The notes under the pieces were generated by a model, which was not told the origin of the DNA, did not search any database, and was given only the letters and a program-made list of their open reading frames with translations. A stretch of 64,000 nucleotides of DNA from Streptomyces sp. R44 (lineage in GTDB: Bacteria; Actinomycetota; Actinomycetes; Streptomycetales; Streptomycetaceae). The stretch covers positions 4,774,001 through 4,838,000 of the forward strand of contig NZ_CP163444.1 in NCBI RefSeq assembly GCF_041053105.1, in the 5' to 3' direction. Within the stretch, counting starts at the first letter, position 1, and the number at the start of each line of letters is the position of its first letter. A program made the translations under genes and the position numbers. Positions 1-7,245 of the stretch are shown one piece after another.

Positions 1-35
1 TTCGCCCTTTCCTGCGTCCGGGTGACAATGAGTGC

Positions 36-392
36 ATGGACGACATCGACCCCGTGGAGCAGGCGCTGCACGCCGCTCGCGCGCTGGTTCTGGCCGACCT
101 GGTGGCCCGGGAGGTGGCCGCCGCCGAGGTCGTGTCGATGGTGGAGGACGCGGTGACCCACCGGCGCTGGTGGGTGGAGCAGTGGCCCGAGGGGGTGTCG
201 TACGTCGCCGGGCTCGTCGCGCAGGACGTGCAGGACGCCCTGCTCGAACGGTACGGACGCTGGCCGCTCTGCCCGGTCTGCGCCTCCGGCGACCCGCACG
301 CCCTCGACGTGGAGCCGGAGCTCGGCCCCGACCCGCACTGGGTCTGCGGCAAGCAGGGCGTGGTGGTGGCCCCGGTGGGCGGCCTGACGTGA
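36..392 (+). CDS. Hypothetical protein, 118 aa
   Basis: A short acidic protein with no family I can name. The first half is helical and Ala/Val/Glu-rich. The second half carries two Cys (CPVCASGD) and a later Cys in a GKQG context, so a small metal-binding site is possible but unproven. It lies 13 bases before the DUF4031 gene on the same strand, so the two are probably cotranscribed. The ATG at 36 is the first in-frame start in the window, but the promoter region is cut off by the window edge. Codon usage is typical of the host, which argues that it is a real gene. Confidence 0.65.
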   Translation: MDDIDPVEQALHAARALVLADLVAREVAAAEVVSMVEDAVTHRRWWVEQWPEGVSYVAGLVAQDVQDALLERYGRWPLCPVCASGDPHALDVEPELGPDPHWVCGKQGVVVAPVGGLT

Positions 393-405
393 CGGGAGTG
401 CCGGC

Positions 406-675
406 GTGAGCCTCTACATCGACCCGCCGACCTGGCCGGGCCATGGCCGCATGTGGTCGCACCTGGTCAGCGACATCTCCTTCGAGGAGCTGCACGCCTT
501 CGCCGCCTCGATAGGAGCCCCGCCGCGCGCCTTCGAGCGGGACCACTACGACATCCCCTCCGACCGGTACGCGGACGCGGTGGCGGCGGGCGCGATCGAG
601 GTCGGCTCGAAGGAACTCCTCCGCCACCTCACCAGCGCGGGACTGCGCCGGCCGAAGGGGCGGCCGGTCGCCTGA
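406..675 (+). CDS. DUF4031 domain protein, 89 aa
   Basis: The whole protein matches the DUF4031 family. The N-terminus reads YIDPPTWPGHGRMWSHL, followed by SDISFEELHAF and DHYDIPSDRY, all hallmark blocks of this small actinobacterial family. The function is unknown. The GTG start at 406 follows the upstream stop by only 13 bases, suggesting translational coupling. The length of 89 aa is normal for the family. It is convergent with the hemopexin-type gene to its right, with only 21 bases between stops. Confidence 0.85.
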   Translation: MSLYIDPPTWPGHGRMWSHLVSDISFEELHAFAASIGAPPRAFERDHYDIPSDRYADAVAAGAIEVGSKELLRHLTSAGLRRPKGRPVA

Positions 676-696
676 CGGCCTCCTCGCGGCCGCGGG

Positions 697-2031
697 TCAG
701 GTCACGCCGATCTGGAAGTGCATGTGGTTCCTGTGGTCGGCGCGCAGGGCGGCGTTCCTGCTGCCGGGGGGAGCGCCCGGGGCGTAGTCCGGGTAGATCA
801 CGAAGCCGGTGCCGCCCAGCTCCGGCATCGGCCACCTGTTGGCCGCACCGATCGCATTGGCCTCGCACTCGTACGTCGCGAAGCGGAAGACGGTCGTGAA
901 CAGGCCGAACCCGAGGGCGTCCCTGGCCGGGTCGATGCGGACGGTGACACCGGGGGTCTCGGGAATCATCCCCCAGTCCCGCTCGACCAGCCGCGTGAAC
1001 GGCGTTCCGTCCAACTCGCCCACGATGCCGGAGAGATCCATGGCCCTTCCCTGGTTGTGGCAGTCGGTGGCGGGGCCGTTCCCGTGCCCGATGCCCTTGT
1101 GACCCAGTTCCTGGACGTCGGGGGAGGAGGAGTTGACCCAGCGGGTCAGCCGGTAGAGCGCGACGAGCATGCGCTGGTCGACGTTGTCGATGACGGTGGC
1201 CGTCGGGTTGCCTTCGTTCCTGAAGCGCATGCCGTTGATGAACGGTGGACTGACGACGACGTGCTGCGCGGGCTTGGGTGACACGATCCCGGCCGGTCCG
1301 TCCACGAACGCCGGGCTCTTCAGGGCCAGTTTGCCGCGCCGGATCAGGTCGGCCATGAGGCCGTTCGCCTGCGTGGGGGTGAGCAGCCGGGCCGGGGCCA
1401 CGCCCCCGGAGGGGGTGGGCGCGAGACGGAAGGAGGCGTCCAGGGGACCGTCCGCGTCCACCCGGTCGGCGTCCACGTCGAAACGCTGGAACCTCTCGCC
1501 GCGGAAGAAGTACGCGAACCGGCCGCCCGGATAGACCGCCGCGTCCACACCGTCGGTGAAGAGCCCGGTCCAGTTGCCCGCGATGGTGCGCGGATAGCCG
1601 GGGTCGACCCGGTCGGAGGTGATGTCGTACCGCACGTAGGAGGGGCCCTTGAAGAGGTACAGCTTGCCGTTCCCCCAGTTCAAGGCCGCGTCGATGCCGG
1701 TACGCCAGTCGGGGCCGTCCGCGCCGGTGGGCAGGCCGGCCCAGCCGAACTCGACCGTGAACGGGTCGTTGGGGGGCAGGTACTCGGGTTCGACCCGGTT
1801 GGAGGGGTCGTCGTACCGCAGATAGGTGCTCCCCGTGAAGGCGTACGCCTTCCCCGCACCCCACCAGACGAAGGCGTCCGGCGACCGGGGCATGCCGGGC
1901 CAGAACGTGAGGGGGAGTCCGGAGTCCTCGCGTACACCGGTGACCGAGTCGTACCGGTCGTAGGTGTCGTCGGCGTGGAAGAGATACGTCTTGTCGTTCG
2001 GCCAGGAGATGGCCGACCTCACTGTGGTCAT
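697..2031 (-). CDS. Hemopexin-repeat protein with M15/extensin-like zinc peptidase tail
   Basis: Residues ~5-200 hold four hemopexin-type repeats, recognisable by recurring 'YLF..  Y.RYD  DRVD..YP' blocks (e.g. TYDRYDSVTGV, TYLRYDDPSNRV, SYVRYDITSDRV, RFQRFDVDADRV). The C-terminal ~200 residues contain GHGNGPATDCHNQGRAMDL and a terminal HRNHMHFQ, the His/Asp/HxH arrangement of M15/extensin-like zinc carboxypeptidases. No signal peptide is visible. Start ATG at 2031 has a GGAAGGA-type site upstream. It is the last gene of a minus-strand series beginning with the PatG-like protease. Binding and trimming of peptide or cell-wall substrate is inference. Confidence 0.75.
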   Translation of the reverse strand: MTTVRSAISWPNDKTYLFHADDTYDRYDSVTGVREDSGLPLTFWPGMPRSPDAFVWWGAGKAYAFTGSTYLRYDDPSNRVEPEYLPPNDPFTVEFGWAGLPTGADGPDWRTGIDAALNWGNGKLYLFKGPSYVRYDITSDRVDPGYPRTIAGNWTGLFTDGVDAAVYPGGRFAYFFRGERFQRFDVDADRVDADGPLDASFRLAPTPSGGVAPARLLTPTQANGLMADLIRRGKLALKSPAFVDGPAGIVSPKPAQHVVVSPPFINGMRFRNEGNPTATVIDNVDQRMLVALYRLTRWVNSSSPDVQELGHKGIGHGNGPATDCHNQGRAMDLSGIVGELDGTPFTRLVERDWGMIPETPGVTVRIDPARDALGFGLFTTVFRFATYECEANAIGAANRWPMPELGGTGFVIYPDYAPGAPPGSRNAALRADHRNHMHFQIGVT

Positions 2032-2117
2032 GGTGGCCTCGGTTCCTTCCTGCGGGGACGGGCCGCTCGGCGGGCGGCCCGTCCCCTTCCCTTTCCCTTT
2101 CCCTCACGAAGGTCTCG

Positions 2118-2354
2118 TCACAGGACGCCGGTCCACCGGCAGCCCGTCGGTGCGCAGTTCCAGCCGCGGCCGTAGCCGTGGACGAGCGGCGGGGGGTCCG
2201 CCGGCAGCGGCCCGTAGTTGCCTCGCGGCTGCTGGTGCACGCGCTCCTCCTCGCCGTCGGCGTCCTCGTCCGGGAACGTGAAGACGATGCGATACGGCGG
2301 GTAGTGCTCCCGCCGGTCCACCGCCGGCACCTGTTTCGGCAGATCGAGTCGCAT
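2118..2354 (-). CDS. Small hypothetical protein, 78 aa, in the PatG-like protease locus
   Basis: A Pro-rich hydrophilic small protein without a family I recognise. It starts MRLDLPKQVP, has an acidic patch (DEDADGEEE) in the middle and ends with two Cys in a WNCAPTGCRW context. A strong GAGGAAGAG ribosome binding site precedes the ATG. It lies between the hemopexin gene and two paralogous 66-aa genes, all on the same strand with short gaps, so it belongs to the same transcription unit. A precursor peptide or accessory protein is possible; nothing in the sequence decides between them. Confidence 0.55.
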   Translation of the reverse strand: MRLDLPKQVPAVDRREHYPPYRIVFTFPDEDADGEEERVHQQPRGNYGPLPADPPPLVHGYGRGWNCAPTGCRWTGVL

Positions 2355-2429
2355 GGCTCTTCCTCGGATCGGGCGGGACCGGACCGGTCACGGGGGCCGC
2401 GGCGGCCGGTCCCGCCGATGACGCCGGAC

Positions 2430-2630
2430 TCAGAACGGCAGGACCTCGCTGAGCAGGCCTCCGAGGAATCCACTGGCCGCCGCACCGCCGTCGGCGTCGC
2501 CGCCCTCGGGGTGCTTGCCGCGCTGGACGGGTGCGGACTGCTGGGGCATCTGGAGCCGGAGCTGTCCGGCCGCGGACCGGCGGGGCGTGTCGGCGCCGCC
2601 GTCCTGGTGGGCTTGGGTCTCCTTGAACAT
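2430..2630 (-). CDS. Candidate precursor peptide, 66 aa (copy 2 of a paralogous pair)
   Basis: Nearly identical over its central part to the 66-aa gene just upstream (TPRRS-AGQLRLQ-PQQSAPVQRG, then KHPEG-DADGGAAASG). The two differ mainly at the N-terminal ~14 residues and the hydrophobic C-terminus, which here is FLGGLLSEVLPF. A conserved body with a divergent short tail is the pattern of leader/core precursor peptides. An AAAGGAG ribosome binding site sits before the ATG. No Cys, and few Ser/Thr in the tail, so lanthionine or azoline chemistry there is unlikely. The neighbouring subtilase-PatG protein could be the maturation protease; this is inference. Confidence 0.65.
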   Translation of the reverse strand: MFKETQAHQDGGADTPRRSAAGQLRLQMPQQSAPVQRGKHPEGGDADGGAAASGFLGGLLSEVLPF

Positions 2631-2688
2631 CGTGTGCTCCTTTCCTTACGTCCCCCGCTGCGGGGCGTGAGGTCCTCGGACGAGGTCC

Positions 2689-2889
2689 TCAGATCGGGAT
2701 GATGTCGCCGAGCAGGCTGCCCAGCAGGCCGCTGGCCGCCGCACCGCCGTCGGCGTCCCAGCCCTCGGGGTGCTTGCCGCGCTGGACGGGTGCGGACTGC
2801 TGCGGCAGCTGGAGCCGGAGCTGTCCGGCGGTGGACCGGCGGGGCGTGTCGCCACCGGTCTCCTCGGTGGTGTGGGTCTCGTCGAACAT
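2689..2889 (-). CDS. Candidate precursor peptide, 66 aa (copy 1 of a paralogous pair)
   Basis: Starts MFDETHTTEETGGD and then shares the conserved block TPRRS-AGQLRLQ-PQQSAPVQRG and KHPEG-DADGGAAASG with its neighbour. The C-terminus is GLLGSLLGDIIPI, an amphipathic hydrophobic stretch. Equal length (66 aa) and equal spacing from a good AAAGGA site support both copies as real genes. It follows the 60-aa Cys-containing gene and the PatG-like protease on the same strand. It is probably a leader/core-type substrate or a small structural peptide; the function is not known. Confidence 0.68.
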   Translation of the reverse strand: MFDETHTTEETGGDTPRRSTAGQLRLQLPQQSAPVQRGKHPEGWDADGGAAASGLLGSLLGDIIPI

Positions 2890-2936
2890 GACGGTTTCCT
2901 TTCTTCCTCGGAGCGGGTGAGGGGTCCTGTCGTCCG

Positions 2937-3119
2937 TCAGGCGTAGACGCCGTGGCCGGCGTAGCACATCTGCCGGGCGGGGCCGGTCATGCCGGCGCAG
3001 GAGGACTTGGCGGCCTCGACGCCGGTGCGGGTGCTCCCGGCCTCGGCCGCAGGGCCCTCGCGGTGGACGGGACGGGCCTGGAGCGGGACGGCTCCCGGGC
3101 GGTTTCGGCGGGTGTCCAT
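2937..3119 (-). CDS. Candidate precursor peptide, 60 aa, Cys-containing C-terminus
   Basis: A 60-aa protein with a basic, Pro/Arg-rich first half (MDTRRNRPGAVPLQARP), a linker (AAEAGSTRTGVEA) and a C-terminal segment with two Cys: AKSSCAGMTGPARQMCYAG, ending HGVYA. A strong GAGGAGAAA site precedes the ATG. It is the first small gene after the PatG-like protease, 45 bases downstream of its stop. The hydrophilic leader plus short Cys-bearing tail resembles a ribosomal peptide precursor. A disulfide or protease-released tail is conceivable; no modifying enzyme other than the protease is adjacent. Confidence 0.65.
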   Translation of the reverse strand: MDTRRNRPGAVPLQARPVHREGPAAEAGSTRTGVEAAKSSCAGMTGPARQMCYAGHGVYA

Positions 3120-3164
3120 GGGGGTTTCTCCTCTCGGTGGAGGGGGTGTCCGGTCGGCTCCGCT

Positions 3165-5591
3165 TCACTTGGAGTCGAGGAACGTGTGGACCGGGGCGAG
3201 GGTGACCGGCAGCTCGTCGCTCACGTCGATGGTGAACAGGTACGAGAGCCGGGACCTGCGCTCGTCCTCGGGGTCGTAGAAGGTCACGGTCACGTCCTGG
3301 CAGTCCGAACCGACCCTGCAGTAGGGACTCTTGGTGACGGTGATGGTGTCGAGCGCGTACAGGTTCATGGTGGAACCCGGCACCTTGCTCGCGGACAGCA
3401 GCCCGTCCTTGATCTTGTCGCCGAACAGGAAGGCGTTGGTGCCCATGAAGTTGAGCGCGCGGTCGGCCGAGGTCTGGCCGAGGTTGCGGAACTGGTAGTA
3501 GATCTTGTCGAGGAACGCGCGGATCGTCAGATGCAGCTGGGCGTCGTCGCGGACCTGCACCCTGGACTGCTGCCTCTTGTCCTCGGGCTGCTTCACGTCG
3601 GCCTCCTTCGCGACCTCCTTGAAGACGGCGTCGACGAGCGCGGCTTCGTTCCACGTCCACAGGCCGCGGCTCTTCACCTCGACCACCGGCACGATCTGGC
3701 CGGAGTAGAGACGCGTGGTGCGGTCGGTGAGGACGCCGGGAACGGAGACGCGGGAGATGTATCCGTGGCGCTCCTCCTCGTCGTCCGGGTCGAGTGCCTG
3801 GCCCGCGATGGCGTCGCGGAAGACCCGGTAGACGGTCGACACCGGCGGATTGGCGAACGGGTTGACGTCCTTCCTGGCCTTCGCGGCGGCTGCCCGTGAC
3901 GGCTTCTTGCGGTTGAGCTGGGCTTCCTCCGGCGTGACGGGCGGCATGCTCCAGTCCATGCCGGCGGAGGGCTCGGCCTCCAAGGCGTACACCGTGGCGC
4001 CGTCCATGGTGAGCGTCCAGGTGAGCTTGTCGGAGGCCCAGGGGGCCATCGCGAGGTAGTCGCGGAGCTGACGGGGGCTGTACGGGTCGGGTGCCTGCTC
4101 GACCGCCTTGCCGTCGACCGTCGCGTCGACGTACGGCATCTGCTGACGGAAGCTGTCGCGGCGCGCCTCGGTCGGGTAGTCGAAGCCGATGGTGCCGATG
4201 GCGTAGATCAACTGCCGTGGTGACCCACTGCCACTGCCGGCGCAGCTGCACGCGGCCGGGTCGCCGCCGCAGCCGCAGGCGGGGCGTACTCCGGCGCTTG
4301 TCGTGGCGTGGGGGGCGTGAACTGGGGGCGCAGCGGGGGTCGGTGGGGCGGGTGCGACCGGTGCGACCGGTGCGGCGGCTGCGGTGACGGACGGGGCCGG
4401 GGGCGCGAGGGCCGGGGCGGGCGCCTGGGCCGGGGGCGCTGTCGGCGGGGCCGGGGGCGGGGGAGGCGCACCACCGTCGGCAGCGACGCCCGCCGGTACG
4501 GGCGGGGCCGTCGGTGCGGGGGGCGCGGGCTGAGCGGGCGCGGCGGGTGTCCCGTACGAGGCGGGTGCGGCGGGTGTCCCGTACGGCGCGGGCGTCGCGG
4601 GTGTCCCGTACGGCGCGGGAGTCTCGTGCCCGGCCGGGGCGACGTTCGGCGTCGGGGCCTCGGACGGCGTGGGGGCGGCTGCGGGAGTGGTCACGGCTGT
4701 CTCCTCTTTCATGGTGGCGAGGGCGAGAGCCCGGACGGCGTCCAGGCTGCCGCCGAGCCCGCGGCGGCACGCCGGGGCGTCCGGGTCGGCGCAGTCGGCG
4801 GGTGCGGTGGCGGTCGAGAGCAGCGCCTGACCGGCGGCTCTCGGGTCGGCGGTCCCGCCGCCGGCCAGCTGGGCCGCGACGAGCAGGGCCGCCGTACCGG
4901 CCACGAGCGGGGTGGCGAAGCTGCTTCCCGTCAGGGAGGCGAGGCCGCCGCCGGGGGCGGCGCCCTCGATGTCCTGTCCGGGGGCGAGGATCCCGTGGGT
5001 CCGGTAGGCGCCGCCCCAGTTGCTGATGTCGAGTGGGGAGCCGTCGGCCGCGGCGGCGCCGACGGCCAGGACGGAGGGGACGGCGGCCGGGACCTGGAGG
5101 GTGTCGGCCCCGTCGTTCCCGGCGGCGGACACGACCAGCACGCCCTGGTCCTCGCAGAGCCGCAGGGCCCGTTCGAGGAGGGCGTCGGCCTGGCCGGCGT
5201 CCGTGCGTTCGCCGCCGCTGATGTTGATGACGTGCGCGCCTTCCTCGACGGCGCGCTCGATGGCACGGGCGAGGTCCATCTGGGGGACCCGGCCGTCTCC
5301 GCCGTCGCGGAAGACGGGGAGGATCAGGCCGCGGCAGCGCGGCGCGAGCCCGCTGACGGGGGAGCCGGGCATCCCGAACAGGAGGCTGGCCACGTGGGTG
5401 CCGTGCAGCGACATCGGGCCGGTGCCCGCGGGATCCGGCACCAGAGTGACCAGGCGCGTGAGGTCCGCGCCGGCGAAGCAGGGGTGGGACAGGTCCACGG
5501 GGCCGTCGAGCAGGGCGACGCACACCCGGGGGTCGCCGTACGGCGCGTCCGGCCGTGGGCGGGTTTCTCCCAGGACTGCCCGAGGCTTCAT
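3165..5591 (-). CDS. Subtilisin-like protease with PatA/PatG-type C-terminal domain, 808 aa
   Basis: Residues ~20-265 form an S8 subtilase with Asp29 (LLDGPVD), His63 (LHGTHVASL), oxyanion Asn159 (AAGND) and Ser224 (TGSSFATP). A ~150-residue Pro/Ala-rich linker with TPAPYGTPA-type repeats and a Cys cluster (CGCGGDPAACSC) follows. The C-terminal ~330 residues begin IYAIGTIGFDYPTEARRD, the signature of the PatG-type domain of cyanobactin maturation proteases. No signal peptide is evident, so cytoplasmic action is likely. The family cleaves precursor peptides, in PatG with macrocyclisation. Start at 5591 was chosen over the GTG at 5621 because a GGAAGGCAGGA site precedes it. Four small ORFs lie directly downstream as candidate substrates. 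Confidence 0.85.
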   Translation of the reverse strand: MKPRAVLGETRPRPDAPYGDPRVCVALLDGPVDLSHPCFAGADLTRLVTLVPDPAGTGPMSLHGTHVASLLFGMPGSPVSGLAPRCRGLILPVFRDGGDGRVPQMDLARAIERAVEEGAHVINISGGERTDAGQADALLERALRLCEDQGVLVVSAAGNDGADTLQVPAAVPSVLAVGAAAADGSPLDISNWGGAYRTHGILAPGQDIEGAAPGGGLASLTGSSFATPLVAGTAALLVAAQLAGGGTADPRAAGQALLSTATAPADCADPDAPACRRGLGGSLDAVRALALATMKEETAVTTPAAAPTPSEAPTPNVAPAGHETPAPYGTPATPAPYGTPAAPASYGTPAAPAQPAPPAPTAPPVPAGVAADGGAPPPPPAPPTAPPAQAPAPALAPPAPSVTAAAAPVAPVAPAPPTPAAPPVHAPHATTSAGVRPACGCGGDPAACSCAGSGSGSPRQLIYAIGTIGFDYPTEARRDSFRQQMPYVDATVDGKAVEQAPDPYSPRQLRDYLAMAPWASDKLTWTLTMDGATVYALEAEPSAGMDWSMPPVTPEEAQLNRKKPSRAAAAKARKDVNPFANPPVSTVYRVFRDAIAGQALDPDDEEERHGYISRVSVPGVLTDRTTRLYSGQIVPVVEVKSRGLWTWNEAALVDAVFKEVAKEADVKQPEDKRQQSRVQVRDDAQLHLTIRAFLDKIYYQFRNLGQTSADRALNFMGTNAFLFGDKIKDGLLSASKVPGSTMNLYALDTITVTKSPYCRVGSDCQDVTVTFYDPEDERRSRLSYLFTIDVSDELPVTLAPVHTFLDSK

Positions 5592-5883
5592 CTCGGTCCT
5601 GCCTTCCGTGCCCGGGGGCACCGTGGGCGAAAAAGCATCTGGGTCCGACTGTGGAAGGCCGTTGTCGGCGATCTGTCACCCGGAATGTGCAAGCGGCGTC
5701 CTCAGAGCGTTTCCGGGGCGTTGCCGGTCCGTTCGAGGGGGCGTTTGGCAGCCGGTCAGCCCCGGTGGAACGGCGGGCCGGACCGCGCTCCGAAAAGTTC
5801 GCGGGCCGGGTGGCGCGGCGTGGCGGACGCGTACGGCGGGGGCGGTGAGGTGCGGATGCGCGGATGCGTGATCCACCGGCCGG
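5592..5883. promoter_or_regulatory. Divergent intergenic region between the PatG-like protease and the SARP-like regulator
   Basis: About 290 bases without a convincing gene. It must hold the promoter of the minus-strand peptide/protease unit and of the divergent regulator. I see no clear heptamer direct-repeat array of the kind SARPs bind, nor a strong -35/-10 pair. Confidence 0.5.
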
Positions 5884-6609
5884 TTGCACAGTGAGGGTGT
5901 GTCATCGAACGGCGTATACCTCGAACTGCTCGGGGCCTTCGAGCTCTCTTACGCCGGATGCCGCATCCCTCTCCCCTCGGGCGCGCAGCGCCTGTTGGCG
6001 CTTCTCGCCGTGCACAGCACCGGCGTGTACCGGGGTGCGGCAGCCGAGCGGCTCTGGCCCGACTGCAGCCCGACCAGGGCTTCGGCGAACCTCAGGACCG
6101 CCCTGTGTCACGGGCGGCGGGCGGGTCCGCTGGCGACGGTGGAGTGCGTGGACCGACGGCTGCGGCTCGCACCGGTGGTGGAGGTGGACCTGCACCGCGC
6201 GCGATGCCGGGCGCAGGACGCGATCGGCGACCGCAGGCCGCCCGAGGACCCCGAGGAGCTCTCGGCCGCGTTCGGGGAGGAGCTGCTGCCGCAATGGCCG
6301 GACGAGTGGCTCGTCCTGGAGCGGGAGCGCTGGGACCAGCTGCGGCTGCACGCCCTGGAGGGGCTGGCGCGGCGGCTGCGGCGGGACGGGGAGTATCTGG
6401 CGGCGCTGCAGACGGCGCTGACGGCCACCGAGATCGACCCGATCCGGGAGACGGCACACCGCATCCTCATCGAGATTCACATCGCGGAGGGCAACACGGC
6501 CTGCGCGGTGAAGCGCTACAAGGACTACCAGCGGTTACTGAGGCGTGAGTTGGAGGTGGAGCCGTCTCCGCTCATGACGCGCCTGGTCCAGGACCTCACC
6601 TCGGCGTGA
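5884..6609 (+). CDS. SARP-like BTAD-domain transcriptional regulator, 241 aa
   Basis: The N-terminal ~95 residues form a winged-helix DNA-binding region (LELLGAFEL, LLALLAVHS, AERLWPD, ASANLRTAL) and residues ~100-240 a BTAD domain (ERWDQLRLHALEGLARRL; RETAHRILIEIHIAEG). The 241-aa length matches small SARPs such as ActII-ORF4. A TTA leucine codon at 6535-6537 (codon 218) makes translation dependent on the bldA tRNA, a usual feature of pathway-specific activators. The TTG start at 5884 could be replaced by the in-frame GTG at 5899. It diverges from the PatG-like locus and probably controls it; that is inference from position. Confidence 0.82.
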   Translation: MHSEGVSSNGVYLELLGAFELSYAGCRIPLPSGAQRLLALLAVHSTGVYRGAAAERLWPDCSPTRASANLRTALCHGRRAGPLATVECVDRRLRLAPVVEVDLHRARCRAQDAIGDRRPPEDPEELSAAFGEELLPQWPDEWLVLERERWDQLRLHALEGLARRLRRDGEYLAALQTALTATEIDPIRETAHRILIEIHIAEGNTACAVKRYKDYQRLLRRELEVEPSPLMTRLVQDLTSA

Positions 6610-6644
6610 GCGTCGGCCGAGATCCTGAGCGTCGGCCCGGAGCG

Positions 6645-7184
6645 TCAGCTTCGGACGAGGGCGGCCGCGATGGTGCGGGCGCATTCCAGGGATTCGGTGC
6701 TCGTCGTGTCCACCTCGATGTCGTACGCGACGCCCTCGTGCACGATCCGCGCCTGCTGCGCGGCCATTCCGACGGTCCGGTCCCCGCGGGCGATCTCCCG
6801 TCCCTCGGCGACCGCGCTCTCACACCGGACGCCGACCCACAGCACGGGCAGGTCGCCGAGGACCTCGCGCCAGCGCTGCTGCGACGCGGCGCCGCCGAGG
6901 AAGACGTCGTCGACGACGATCCTGGCGCCGGCCCGGGCCATCGCCACGAGCCCTCCGGCCCAGGCGGCCTCCAGCTCACGGAAGGCGGCCCCGACGCCGA
7001 CGCCGCCGTCCGCGTCGAACACGATCCCGTCGTCGGAGTCCTGCATCTTCGCGGGCAGCGCGTCGACGAACGAGTCGACCCCGAACGCCAGCCAGGGCTC
7101 CGGCAGCACGGCCTGCAGACACCGCACGATCCCGGTCTTCCCCGAGCTGGACCCGCCGTTGAGAATGATCATCCGCACCGTCAC
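6645..7184 (-). CDS. Chloramphenicol phosphotransferase-like protein, 179 aa
   Basis: The start [14 protein letters not shown] contains the Walker A loop of the chloramphenicol 3-O-phosphotransferase (CPT) family, followed by [11 protein letters not shown] and [10 protein letters not shown], which match the family's catalytic Asp and substrate region. The length of 179 aa is normal for CPT. GTG at 7184 is preferred over the upstream start at 7220 because family members begin a few residues before the P-loop. It probably phosphorylates a small hydroxylated molecule; many CPT homologues in Streptomyces have unknown substrates. The neighbour is a chloramphenicol-type efflux pump. Confidence 0.78.
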   Translation of the reverse strand: MTVRMIILNGGSSSGKTGIVRCLQAVLPEPWLAFGVDSFVDALPAKMQDSDDGIVFDADGGVGVGAAFRELEAAWAGGLVAMARAGARIVVDDVFLGGAASQQRWREVLGDLPVLWVGVRCESAVAEGREIARGDRTVGMAAQQARIVHEGVAYDIEVDTTSTESLECARTIAAALVRS

Positions 7185-7245
7185 CGTGCCACCGTAGGCG
7201 CCGCGGAGCCCGCCCCGCACCCGATTTCCGCCGCTCCTCCGCTCC

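Noticed and set aside
2430..2889. Similarity of the peptide tails (FLGGLLSEVLPF, GLLGSLLGDIIPI) to amphibian temporins.
   Set aside because: Short hydrophobic Leu/Gly-rich helices converge easily; no support beyond composition, so no antimicrobial claim is made.
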